Positions 1-8,864 of a stretch of DNA of 9,026 nucleotides are shown one piece after another. A program made the translations under genes and the position numbers. The notes beneath the pieces were generated by a model. That model was not told the origin of the DNA. It saw nothing but the letters and a program-made list of their open reading frames with translations, and did not search any database. The stretch is from an uncultured Ruaniaceae bacterium (lineage in GTDB: Bacteria; Actinomycetota; Actinomycetes; Actinomycetales; Beutenbergiaceae), in contig CAMXUZ010000202.1 in assembly GCA_947251855.1 (NCBI GenBank), positions 1 through 9,026 on the forward strand, written 5' to 3'. How positions within the stretch are numbered: the first letter of the stretch is position 1; every line of letters starts with the position of its first letter.

Positions 1-141
1 CACCCGCGCGGGCGCACTCGCGCCGGTGCGCTCGCCGCCGTGACCGGGCTGATCCTCGCCTCGGAAAAGGTGAGCTTCTCCAAGGTGATCGAGAGCCGTC
101 CCGCCCTTGCGCGGCTGGACGCCTGGGGCCGCAAACCGTGA
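1..141 (+). CDS. C-terminal end of an unidentified protein (5' truncated)
   Basis: Frame 1 is open from the window edge to a TGA whose last base is the A of the next gene's ATG (TGATG overlap). Forty-six residues remain. A short hydrophobic stretch ([14 protein letters not shown]) is followed by a basic/amphipathic tail ([25 protein letters not shown]). The one-base overlap implies translational coupling and one operon with the MurJ-like flippase. I do not recognise the family with certainty. The hydrophobic segment followed by a charged cytoplasmic-looking tail would fit a membrane protein, possibly an MraY/WecA-like phosphoglycosyltransferase found beside steA/murJ/pyrG in some actinobacteria. 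That is inference from context and weak memory of such tails. SteB-like proteins are an alternative. Confidence 0.7.
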   Translation, partial: HPRGRTRAGALAAVTGLILASEKVSFSKVIESRPALARLDAWGRKP

Positions 142-1787
142 TGAACAAACGAGTTCTCGCCGGGGTTGCAGGCGCGGCGGGAATGATCGCCATCCTCACC
201 GTCGTCTCCCGGATGATGGGCTTCGGCCGCTGGCTCGTGCAGGCCTGGGCGCTCGGCTCTTCGGCGACCGCGAACGCCTACGCCTCCGCGAACACCATCC
301 CCAACGTCCTGTATGAGGTGGTTGCTGGTGGAGCCCTTGCCGGGGCGGTCGTGCCCCTCCTCGCGGCGCCGCTGGCGAAGAAACTGCGCGATGACGTCAA
401 CGACATCGCCTCTGCGCTCCTCACCTGGACGATCATCATCCTCATCCCGGTGGGCGCGCTGCTTGCGATCTTCGCACGGCCGATCGCGCTGCTGTTCCCC
501 GTCTCGGTGGGCTCCGACGCGCAGACCCAGGTCGACCTCGCAACGATGTTCCTCATCGTGTTCTCCCCCCAGGTCGTGTTGTACGGGATCGGGGTGGTGC
601 TCACCGGAGTGCTGCAAGCCCAAAAACGTTTCCTCGCGCCCGTGCTGGCCCCGATCGCCTCGACGGTCGTCGTCATCGTGAGCTACTTCGTGTTCGGGCT
701 GCTCGCCGACGGGCTGCAGGATTCCCCCGAGCAGCCCTCCGACGCCTCCCTCGCGTGGCTCGCGTGGGGAACGACCGCAGGCGTCGCCGCGCTCAGCCTG
801 CCGTTGCTCATCCCCGTGCGCCGCAGCGGGGTACGGCTCCGGCCCCGCCTCCGGTTTCCCGAAGGGGTCGCGGTCCGGGCACGATCGCTCGCGCTCGCGG
901 GTATCGGCTCCCTCCTCGCTCAACAGATCTCGGTGCTCGCGATCGTGTGGATCTCCCGCGGCTACGGGGTGGACGGCACGATCAACGTGTTCCAATACGC
1001 CCAAGCGGTGTACATGCTGCCCTACGCCGTCCTCGTCGTGCCTATCGCAACCGTGTTCTTCCCCCGGATCGCGGAACTCGCTGACACTCGCCGAGGGATC
1101 GTGTTCGAACGAACCGTGGACGAATCCACCCGGGTCGTGCTCGTCGCCTCGCTCATGGCGGTCGCCTCCGTCGCCGCGGTCGCGCCGTCGGTCCAGCGAC
1201 TGTTCGAGATTCGCGATCCCATGCCCGGGCTCGCCGACGGCCTGACGTGGATGGCCCCCGGTCTCATCGGGTTCTCGCTCATCTTTCACGGCTCGCGGGT
1301 GCTCTACTCGGCCGGGCGTCAACGCCCGGCCGTCATCGCCACCGCCGCCGGGTGGCTCAGCCTCGTCGCGGTCGCCCTCGTCGCGGTCAACCTGCTCTAT
1401 CCGGGGGAGGGTGCCTCGCGGGAGGAATATCAGACGACGGCGCTCGTCGGCCTGGGCATCGGCCACATCATCGGAATGACGATCGCGGCCTGGGGCATGC
1501 TGTGGGCGATCAGCCGCCTGATCACCCACCGGCGCCTGATGACGCAGACCCTCCTCACCGCGACGATCGCGGCCGGCGGCTCGATCGCAGGAGCGGTGGC
1601 CGGACGGTGGTGCGTGAGCCTCATCCTCGGCGCGTCGCCCGGTCCCGTCGCGACGATCGCGGCGGCGCTACTCGGCGGGATCGTAGCGGTGACCATCGTC
1701 GCGGTGCCGACGGTCGCCTTCGACCGCTCGCTACTGCGTGCGCTCAACCGCCGTCACGCGGCACCGATCAGTAACGTCGAGGAGTAG
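141..1787 (+). CDS. murJ: MurJ/MviN-type lipid-linked precursor flippase
   Basis: This is a polytopic inner-membrane protein of 548 residues, the usual size for MurJ proteins without a fused C-terminal domain. The N-terminal block is diagnostic: SRMMGFGR (about residues 23-30), then a short-side-chain segment and IPNVLYEVVAGGALAGAVVPL (about 53-73), matching the SRxxGFxR and PNxLxExxxGGAL motifs of actinobacterial MviN/MurJ. About 14 hydrophobic segments follow to residue 528. MurJ moves lipid II, or in paralogues other undecaprenyl-linked glycans, from the inner to the outer membrane face. The Arg that E. coli MurJ carries after PNLL is a Tyr/Glu pair here, as I recall for actinobacterial members. 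I chose ATG at 141 because it gives a TGATG overlap with the upstream gene; GTG at 138 would add one residue. No strong Shine-Dalgarno is visible, so coupling is likely. Actinobacteria often have another murJ near parB/trxB, so this may be a paralogue with a different lipid-linked cargo. Confidence 0.9.
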   Translation: MNKRVLAGVAGAAGMIAILTVVSRMMGFGRWLVQAWALGSSATANAYASANTIPNVLYEVVAGGALAGAVVPLLAAPLAKKLRDDVNDIASALLTWTIIILIPVGALLAIFARPIALLFPVSVGSDAQTQVDLATMFLIVFSPQVVLYGIGVVLTGVLQAQKRFLAPVLAPIASTVVVIVSYFVFGLLADGLQDSPEQPSDASLAWLAWGTTAGVAALSLPLLIPVRRSGVRLRPRLRFPEGVAVRARSLALAGIGSLLAQQISVLAIVWISRGYGVDGTINVFQYAQAVYMLPYAVLVVPIATVFFPRIAELADTRRGIVFERTVDESTRVVLVASLMAVASVAAVAPSVQRLFEIRDPMPGLADGLTWMAPGLIGFSLIFHGSRVLYSAGRQRPAVIATAAGWLSLVAVALVAVNLLYPGEGASREEYQTTALVGLGIGHIIGMTIAAWGMLWAISRLITHRRLMTQTLLTATIAAGGSIAGAVAGRWCVSLILGASPGPVATIAAALLGGIVAVTIVAVPTVAFDRSLLRALNRRHAAPISNVEE

Positions 1788-1803
1788 GCACGCCGCGCGC
1801 CCC

Positions 1804-2571
1804 TCACCTTCGCAGGGGAGTCCAGCCGGGCGGAAGCAAGCCGCCGAGGTGTGCGCGCTGGTCATCGGCCCGTTGCGACCAGCCCTGCCCCGCGTGCGCG
1901 CCTGGCGCCCCGACGGGCCCTTGGCACAACCGGAACCCGACATCGTCAAGGCTCGTTTCGGGCATGCTGCCACGGCGCACGGATGCGCGAACGCTCCAAT
2001 GTTTGTCCGCCCAGCCGCCTCCGCGAAGGACCCGGTAGTCGGCGTAACGCGCCGGATCGGCATAGTCCCAGCACCATTCCCACACGTTGCCCAGCATGTC
2101 GAAGACTCCGAAAGGGTTGGGCTGCTTGAGACCCACCTGCTGGGCGCGGTCCACCGCGTCCTCGTCCGTCCACGCGACGTCTGCCAAGGGCCCGTATCGC
2201 GGGCCTGCCGTTCCGGCGCGGCAGGCGAACTCCCACTCCGCCTCGCTAGGTAGGCGGTACCCGTCCGCGCTCACGTCCCAGGAGACCCCGGAGTCGTCCA
2301 GGCGATACGCAGGGGTCAGACCTTCCGCTCGGGAGAGGAGATTGCAGCAGCGCACCGCCGCCCACCAGGAGACCGAATGCGCCGGAGCGTGACCGTCATC
2401 CCCATTCGGAACGGGAACGCCGAGAACCTTCGAATACAGCTCCCACGTCACCTGCACCGCAGCGATCTTGAAGCTCTGGAGCCACGCGACTCGTGACGTG
2501 CCGGCGCGTGCATCGCGCACCGTAACGGAACCGCCGGGTATGGGGAGCAGCTGCGGCACGGGGAGGGGCAT
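1804..2571 (-). CDS. SUMF1/FGE-fold protein lacking FGE catalytic cysteines
   Basis: The 255-residue product has the sulfatase-modifying-factor (FGE/EgtB/PvdO) fold. Its hallmarks are the early LLPIPGGSVTV strand, PAHSVSWWAAVRCCNLLS, then YRLPSEAEWEFACRAGT (about residues 105-121), NPFGVFDMLGNVWEWCWD (about 152-169), RVLRGGGWADKHW (about 180-192) and GFRLC (about 212-216). In true formylglycine-generating enzymes the segment after RGGSW carries the copper-binding cysteine pair. Here it reads ADKHWSVRASVRRG with no Cys, so conversion of sulfatase Cys to formylglycine is unlikely. The function is unknown; generic SUMF-domain proteins include non-heme iron enzymes and binding proteins. After GFRLC a Gly/Ala/Pro-rich tail of about 36 residues runs to the stop. 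Start: ATG at 2571 has a GGTAGG motif nine bases upstream; a TTG at 2580 would add three residues but leaves no room for an RBS. It follows the GT4 gene by 56 bp on the same strand and converges on murJ. Confidence 0.85.
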   Translation of the reverse strand: MPLPVPQLLPIPGGSVTVRDARAGTSRVAWLQSFKIAAVQVTWELYSKVLGVPVPNGDDGHAPAHSVSWWAAVRCCNLLSRAEGLTPAYRLDDSGVSWDVSADGYRLPSEAEWEFACRAGTAGPRYGPLADVAWTDEDAVDRAQQVGLKQPNPFGVFDMLGNVWEWCWDYADPARYADYRVLRGGGWADKHWSVRASVRRGSMPETSLDDVGFRLCQGPVGAPGAHAGQGWSQRADDQRAHLGGLLPPGWTPLRR

Positions 2572-2580
2572 GGAGATCAA

Positions 2581-2598
2581 CCTACCGGGTTGCCCCGG
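2581..2598 (-). promoter_or_regulatory. RBS and small GNRA-capped hairpin before the SUMF gene
   Basis: Reading the minus strand, GGTAGG (2586-2581) lies nine bases before the ATG at 2571 and is the best Shine-Dalgarno candidate; it decides the start over the nearby TTG. Directly upstream and touching it is CCGGG-GCAA-CCCGG (2598-2585), a 5-bp GC stem with a GNRA-type tetraloop. No U-tract follows, so it is not a rho-independent terminator. A role in translation is speculative. Confidence 0.4.
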
Positions 2599-2627
2599 GG
2601 AGGGGACGGCGTTTCCTAGGAGGGGAC

Positions 2628-3740
2628 TCAGGAGGAGAGTAGTTCGGTGTAGTGCCGTTCGAGGTTTCGGGCCACCGCTTCCTCATCAGGAAGCTCTGCA
2701 GCGCGCGCCCGCGCGCGGGCGCTCCACTCACGCCGGGCCGCGGGGTCACTGAGCTCGCGGATAGCGCTCGCGAACTCGTCAGCTGCGGCCGGGGAGGCGG
2801 GATCCACGAGGATACCGGCGCCCGCGACGAGTTCCGGAATCCCCCCGACTTTGCTCGCAATGATCGGGAGCCCAGCGGCGAGCGCCTCCTGCACGACGAG
2901 CGCCCGGGCTTCCCAGTGGCTCGTGAGGAGGTAACAATCCGCGGCGCTCATCAGGGCGCTGACATCGCTGCGCGGTCCGAGGAAGCTCACCCGAGCCGCA
3001 CCGAGGTCGGTACGTGCAAGCCGGTCGGTGAGTTCGGTCTGTACGCCGGCATCGGCCGCCCCCGCGATGACAATATGGAGAGGTAGATCGGTGAGCCGTT
3101 CGGCGACGTCGATAAGCAGCTCATAGTTCTTCTGCGGCGCGACCCGCCCCACCATGAGGGCGAGCATCGCATTGCCGGGGAACCCGTCCAACAATTCCCG
3201 GCGCAACCCCTCGCTCTCCGCCGGCGTCACCGCCGCCGGTGCGGGGGCGGCGACAGGGGCGAAATCCACTCGCGTCCCGCCCACAGCGCGGGCGCGCTCA
3301 GCCAAATCCTCACTCGCGCCCAGCGTCAGGTCGGCCCGGCGGGCGATGAACGACTCCACCGCATGTTCCAGTCTCTGTTTGATCCCGCGGCCGCTCGCCT
3401 GGTTGTGCCAGCTCACGACCACCGGAACGGGGGAGCGGCGCGCGGCGAGGAGGGAGAGCAAACCCGCACGGAAGCCGTGCGCATGGATGATGTCAGGGGC
3501 GAAGTGGTGGATGCGGCGCCGCAGTTCCCGGATCGAGGTCACGTCACGGGGGTGCAGTTGGGTGCTCATCGCGCACGCAATAGCTGTGACGTTCGGTACC
3601 TGGTCGAGGTCGAAATGGCTGAGGGTCGAGGCTGGGGCGAGAACCGCTACCGTGTGAGTTTTGGCGAGATCTCGCGCTAACGCTCGGACGTGGGTTCCCA
3701 CCCCGCCGGTGGAGGTCCCAAGAATTTGAAGAATCCGCAC
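2628..3740 (-). CDS. GT4-family retaining glycosyltransferase
   Basis: The product has 370 residues and the GT-B two-domain layout of family 4. The N-terminal acceptor domain opens with MRILQILGTSTGGVGTHVRAL (glycine loop, residues 12-17) and contains DIIHAHGFRAG (83-93). The C-terminal nucleotide-sugar domain has VGRVAPQKN, with the conserved Arg199 and Lys204 that contact the donor phosphates. It also has E277-x7-E285 in WEARALVVQEALAAGLPIIAS, the retaining GT4 signature. No membrane span is seen, so it is probably a cytoplasmic or membrane-associated enzyme. Donor and acceptor cannot be read from the sequence; envelope glycan or glycolipid synthesis is inferred from the flippase nearby. 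The start is GTG at 3740, directly before MRILQILGTSTGG, which fits the family's N-terminus. No Shine-Dalgarno is visible, and a possible -10 (TAGCCT, 3752-3747) sits seven bases before it, suggesting a leaderless mRNA. It probably leads a two-gene unit with the SUMF gene. An Ala-Arg run (about 340-348) near the C-terminus is low complexity. Confidence 0.9.
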   Translation of the reverse strand: MRILQILGTSTGGVGTHVRALARDLAKTHTVAVLAPASTLSHFDLDQVPNVTAIACAMSTQLHPRDVTSIRELRRRIHHFAPDIIHAHGFRAGLLSLLAARRSPVPVVVSWHNQASGRGIKQRLEHAVESFIARRADLTLGASEDLAERARAVGGTRVDFAPVAAPAPAAVTPAESEGLRRELLDGFPGNAMLALMVGRVAPQKNYELLIDVAERLTDLPLHIVIAGAADAGVQTELTDRLARTDLGAARVSFLGPRSDVSALMSAADCYLLTSHWEARALVVQEALAAGLPIIASKVGGIPELVAGAGILVDPASPAAADEFASAIRELSDPAARREWSARARARAAELPDEEAVARNLERHYTELLSS

Positions 3741-6150
<2,410 letters not shown>

Positions 6151-7054
6151 CAGAGGGCACTCGCGGGCGCAGTTGCAGGAGCGCGTAGGTGACGGCGAGG
6201 ATGAATAACGCCGATCCGAGTAGGTGGGCGAGGACGACACCTTCGGGCAGACCCGTGAAGTACTGCCAATACCCGAGCCCGGCCTGCATCGCGAGAATAA
6301 CGAGCACGAGCAGGGCGCCGCGGGCGGCCGGGCGGTACCGGATGTCCGTCTTCGCCCGGGTGTATACGACGAACAGGTACACGGCGAATGCCGCGAGGAA
6401 CACCCACATCGCGGTCGCGTGGGCGCGAGTGATCCAGAGCGGGTCGACGGCGAACCGGTAGCCCGCTTCCTTATCGCCGGAATGCGGGCCCGAGCCGGTG
6501 ACGACCATTCCGAGCGTGACGGTGACCGCCGCCAACACTCCCAGCGCCACCGAAAGCGACAGCAGCGGCGGGGTCGCGAGCTTGATCACCTCGCCATCCC
6601 CGGAGCGCCACCTCACCCATAACCAGGTCGAGGTCCAGACCAGGGCAGCGGAGAACAGGAAGTGGGAACCGACGATCGCCGGGTGCAGCGCGGTGAGCAC
6701 CGTGATCCCGCCCACCCCGGCCTGTGCGAGCACTCCGATCGCCGGGGCGGCTGCGAGCCAACGGAATCCCCGGGAGCGGGTCTCGCGTTGGCGCCAGACG
6801 AGGAAGAACACCGCGATAGCGACGAGTACGACGACCGCAGACAAGACCCTGTTGCTGAATTCGATATACGGGTGGATCGAAAAGGCCTCGTGGCGCACGG
6901 GCGTGAAGCTGCCCGGCTCACACAGCGGCCATGTGGAGCATCCCAGCCCAGAGGCGGTCAACCGGACGGCGCCACCGGTAACGATGATGAGGATTTGAAG
7001 AACGAGGTTCGTAGTGATCGCTACCGACGTGATTTTGGAGGAACTCACGGTTCA

Positions 7055-7063
7055 ATCATCTCA
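7055..7063 (-). promoter_or_regulatory. Candidate extended -10 for a leaderless ctaA transcript
   Basis: On the minus strand the bases before the ctaA GTG read TGA-GATGAT, the layout of an extended -10 (TGn followed by a hexamer matching TATAAT at 4 of 6). It ends seven bases before the GTG, so transcription would begin on the start codon. There is no Shine-Dalgarno in this 38-bp gap that would otherwise serve the gene. No good -35 is seen, so the call is tentative. Confidence 0.3.
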
Positions 7064-7086
7064 TGTTCTCGGAGGGGTAAGCACCC

Positions 7087-7818
7087 TTACGCCCAGCGGA
7101 AAAACCGCATCGTCAGGCCCGAAAGCGTGACCATCCAGCCCGTGAGCACCACGATCGCCACCCCGTCGACCGTTCCGGCCGTGAGGGCTTGGCGCAGCGC
7201 GTCCCCGAGCGCCCCCGAGGGGAGCCAGGAGGTCCATGCGGGCCCGGGCAGGATGGAGCCGCCCCCAACCATGAGAAGCACCCACAGAATGTTCGCCGCG
7301 GCGAGGACCGCCTCGGCCCGAAGCGTCCCGGCGAGCAGGAGCCCGAGGGCGGTGAACGCGCCCGTGCCCAGGAGCATGAGACCCGCGGTGATGAAAATCC
7401 CCAGAGGGGCCGGTTCCCAGCCCAGTGCAATGGCGATCGCGCCCAGCACGATCACCTGCACCACTTGCATCCCCACGACCCCGAGAACTTTCCCACCGAG
7501 AAGGCCGCCTCGACCGAGGGGAGTGGTGGCAAACATGCGCAGCGCACCAGCGCGACGCTCAAATCCGGTGGCGATGGCCTGCCCCGTGAAAGCACTTGAC
7601 ATGACCGCGAGGGTGAACACCCCGGGGGTGATGACCTGCACCCGGTCGGCGGCGTCAACAGTGATGAGGGTCGAGGTCGAGAGGAAGACGAGGATCATCG
7701 AGGGCAGAATCAGGCTGAGGAGCAGCTGTTCACCGTTGCGCAGCGTCACGCGCAACTCGTAGCCCGCGTGCGAGAAGATGCGCCGCGAGGGCGGGGCGGG
7801 GAGTTGGTGAGGGGTCAC
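7087..7818 (-). CDS. ABC-2 type transporter permease
   Basis: The 243-residue integral membrane protein has about six hydrophobic segments (roughly 31-50, 62-80, 107-131, 138-162, 168-188 and 213-232). It opens with an amphipathic segment ELRVTLRNGEQLLLSLILP (21-39) typical of ABC-2 permeases. The conserved cytoplasmic stretch FERRAGALRMFATTPLGR (86-103) sits between helices. It should pair with the ATPase encoded just upstream, probably as a homodimeric permease with two ATPases, to form an exporter of unknown substrate. Its GTG start overlaps the ATPase stop by four bases (GTGA, 7815-7818), so the subunits are co-translated. By position and type it matches the Rv1457c-like permease that lies between a CtaA-like gene and an ATPase gene beside suf loci in actinobacteria. 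I know of no established cargo for it. Confidence 0.9.
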   Translation of the reverse strand: MTPHQLPAPPSRRIFSHAGYELRVTLRNGEQLLLSLILPSMILVFLSTSTLITVDAADRVQVITPGVFTLAVMSSAFTGQAIATGFERRAGALRMFATTPLGRGGLLGGKVLGVVGMQVVQVIVLGAIAIALGWEPAPLGIFITAGLMLLGTGAFTALGLLLAGTLRAEAVLAAANILWVLLMVGGGSILPGPAWTSWLPSGALGDALRQALTAGTVDGVAIVVLTGWMVTLSGLTMRFFRWA

Positions 7819-8645
7819 TGCAGTGTCCTTCCCGTGAGGTCGAGGAAGACGTCCTCCAGTGAGCGGCGGGAGACCGTGAGCCCGCGGCGTCCCGCCCAGT
7901 CCTGGAGTTCGAGGAAATCTGCGTTACCCAACGTTCCTGATACTTTCACCGAGGTCGTGGCCGCGGTGGGCGCGGCTTCGAGGCTGACGAGGTCCGCGAC
8001 GGTGCCGTGGGCGAGGATCCGGCCTGAATCCATGATGTAGACCTCGTCGGCGAGGTGTTCCACCTCATCCATCAGATGCGAGGTGAGGATGATCGTCGTC
8101 CCACGGGCGCGAACGTCGTCAATGATCTGCCATACGTCGCGGCGCGCGGCCGGGTCCAGGCCAGCGGAGGGTTCGTCGAGGAACACCACATCAGGGCGGC
8201 CCACGAGCGCGATCCCCATCGCGAGGCGTTGGCGCATCCCGCCCGACAAGTGACGCACTTGGGTCTTCGCGAACGACGTGAGCTGCAGTCGCTCGCTGAG
8301 TTCCGCGACGTTCTCCGGCCGGGCGTACATCCGGGAGACGTGGCGGAGCAGTTCCCCCGCCCGGGCGGCGGCGGGTAATCCGCCGTCTTGAATCATCACC
8401 CCGACCCGAGGCCGGAGCCTGGACGCATCGCGGATCGGGTCAAGACCGAGCACCCGCACCGTTCCCGAATCTGCGCGCTGGAGCCCCTCACAGATCTCCA
8501 GCATCGTCGTCTTACCTGCACCATTGGGGCCGAGAACCGCGGTGACCTGCCCGGATCGAGCCGAGAAGTCGACCCCTGCGAGTGCCTGGGTGTGACCGAA
8601 CCGCCGGCGGACATCGGTGAGTTCAACACTTGAAGAGGAGTGCAC
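7815..8645 (-). CDS. ABC transporter ATP-binding protein (ABC-2 exporter partner)
   Basis: The 276-residue nucleotide-binding subunit has all the required motifs: Walker A GPNGAGKT (39-46), Q-loop Gln86, signature LSGGMRQR (133-140), Walker B VVFLDEP (153-159), D-loop SAGLD (160-164) and H-loop His190. The C-terminal extension with LEDVFLDLTGR (263-273) is typical of ATPases that pair with ABC-2 permeases. It is probably an Rv1458c-like component adjacent to the suf regulator. Start: the frame stays open upstream to a TTG at 8735, but that extra 30 residues (Arg-rich, no family match) lies in the regulatory region. GTG at 8645 gives the normal N-terminus just before the VELTDVRRRFG strand. 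There is no Shine-Dalgarno, and a -10-like TAGAGT precedes the GTG, so a leaderless mRNA is likely. It is transcribed divergently from sufR. Confidence 0.92.
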   Translation of the reverse strand: MHSSSSVELTDVRRRFGHTQALAGVDFSARSGQVTAVLGPNGAGKTTMLEICEGLQRADSGTVRVLGLDPIRDASRLRPRVGVMIQDGGLPAAARAGELLRHVSRMYARPENVAELSERLQLTSFAKTQVRHLSGGMRQRLAMGIALVGRPDVVFLDEPSAGLDPAARRDVWQIIDDVRARGTTIILTSHLMDEVEHLADEVYIMDSGRILAHGTVADLVSLEAAPTAATTSVKVSGTLGNADFLELQDWAGRRGLTVSRRSLEDVFLDLTGRTLQ

Positions 8646-8652
8646 GCCCGCA

Positions 8653-8658
8653 ACTCTA
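8653..8658 (-). promoter_or_regulatory. Candidate -10 (TAGAGT) for the ABC transporter operon
   Basis: On the minus strand TAGAGT fits the TAnnnT pattern of actinobacterial -10 elements and ends seven bases before the GTG at 8645. Transcription would then start on or one base before the start codon, consistent with the absence of a ribosome binding site. The region 17-18 bp upstream has no clear -35. The partial iron-box-like repeat at 8685-8703 lies just upstream, where a regulator could act. Confidence 0.35.
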
Positions 8659-8684
8659 CGTGGTCGGCCAAGGAGCGGTGAGCG

Positions 8685-8703
8685 AAAGGTAAGGCGAATC
8701 ACA
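8685..8703. promoter_or_regulatory. Partial (half) iron-box-like site near the ABC promoter
   Basis: The sequence AAAGGTAAGGCGAATCACA matches the DtxR/IdeR consensus TTAGGTTAGGCTAACCTAA at 12 of 19 positions, almost all in the left half. It shares the exact 9-mer AGGTAAGGC (8687-8695) with the better box at 8755-8773, in the same orientation and exactly 70 bp away. The right half is degenerate, so this could be a weak auxiliary site or chance. Confidence 0.3.
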
Positions 8704-8754
8704 GGCCCGGTGGCGGCGGCACAAATCCGCGACAAACGCCGAGGGCGCTGAGAC

Positions 8755-8773
8755 TGAGGTAAGGCTCACCTTC
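8755..8773. promoter_or_regulatory. DtxR/IdeR-type iron box upstream of sufR
   Basis: The sequence TGAGGTAAGGCTCACCTTC matches the 19-bp DtxR/IdeR consensus TTAGGTTAGGCTAACCTAA at 14 positions and has good dyad symmetry: AGGT...ACCT arms around AGgCT, with one mismatched pair. DtxR/IdeR with Fe(II) binds such sites in actinobacteria to repress, or sometimes activate, iron-responsive genes. It lies about 92 bp before the SufR-like start and just upstream of the candidate -35, so it could serve either the suf operon or the divergent ABC operon. Confidence 0.6.
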
Positions 8774-8774
8774 C

Positions 8775-8803
8775 TTGCGGATACTGATTAGAGCAACAAG
8801 AAT
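8775..8803 (+). promoter_or_regulatory. Candidate promoter for the sufR (suf) operon
   Basis: TTGCGG (8775-8780) and AAGAAT (8798-8803) are separated by 17 bp and match the -35 and -10 consensus at 3-4 of 6 positions each. They would give a leader of about 55 nt. The iron box abuts the -35 and the candidate SufR inverted repeat covers the -10. GATACT (8780-8785) is another possible -10. The exact start site is not fixed by the sequence. Confidence 0.35.
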
Positions 8804-8807
8804 GTTA
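8794..8807. promoter_or_regulatory. Candidate SufR operator (CAAC-N6-GTTA inverted repeat)
   Basis: The bases CAACAAGAATGTTA form CAAC-N6-GTTA, with an AACA-N4-TGTT perfect core at 8795-8806. As I recall, the cyanobacterial SufR operator is CAAC-N6-GTTG, so only the last base differs. It lies 58 bp before the SufR-like start and overlaps the candidate -10, the position expected for autorepression by a [4Fe-4S] SufR. The mycobacterial SufR motif I recall is different, so this is a candidate only. Confidence 0.4.
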
Positions 8808-8852
8808 GTTAATTCCTGTAGCGCATTGGGCGCGGCGTCGATGAGAGGGAAC

Positions 8853-8857
8853 GGAGG
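8853..8857 (+). promoter_or_regulatory. Strong Shine-Dalgarno for sufR
   Basis: GGAGG lies seven bases before the ATG at 8865. It is the strongest ribosome binding site in the window and contrasts with the SD-less GTG starts of the other genes. It fixes this ATG as the start. Confidence 0.8.
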
Positions 8858-8864
8858 TGGCTAA

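Noticed and set aside
138..140. GTG start for the MurJ-like gene, one codon before the ATG
   Set aside because: The ATG at 141 gives the common TGATG coupling with the upstream stop; the difference is a single residue and cannot be settled from sequence.
1788..1803. Terminator between the convergent murJ and SUMF genes
   Set aside because: The 16-bp gap is GC-only sequence without a stable stem-loop plus T-tract on either strand.
1804..2571. Annotation as a true formylglycine-generating enzyme
   Set aside because: The fold motifs are present but the catalytic cysteine pair after RGGGW is missing, so only the fold-level name is supported.
2705..2722. Perfect 18-bp GC palindrome (alternating CG core)
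   Set aside because: It lies inside the GT4 gene where the protein is an Ala-Arg run, so codon repetition explains it; no flanking feature suggests a cruciform or binding site.
6662..7762. Long open frame on the plus strand across ctaA and the ABC permease
   Set aside because: It is antisense to two well-supported membrane-protein genes, its translation is Arg/Pro/Ser-rich with no family resemblance, and high GC makes such shadow frames common.
8646..8735. N-terminal extension of the ABC ATPase to a TTG at 8735
   Set aside because: The 30 extra residues do not resemble the ATPase N-terminus, have no RBS, and would run through the likely promoter and iron-box repeat; the GTG at 8645 fits the family length.
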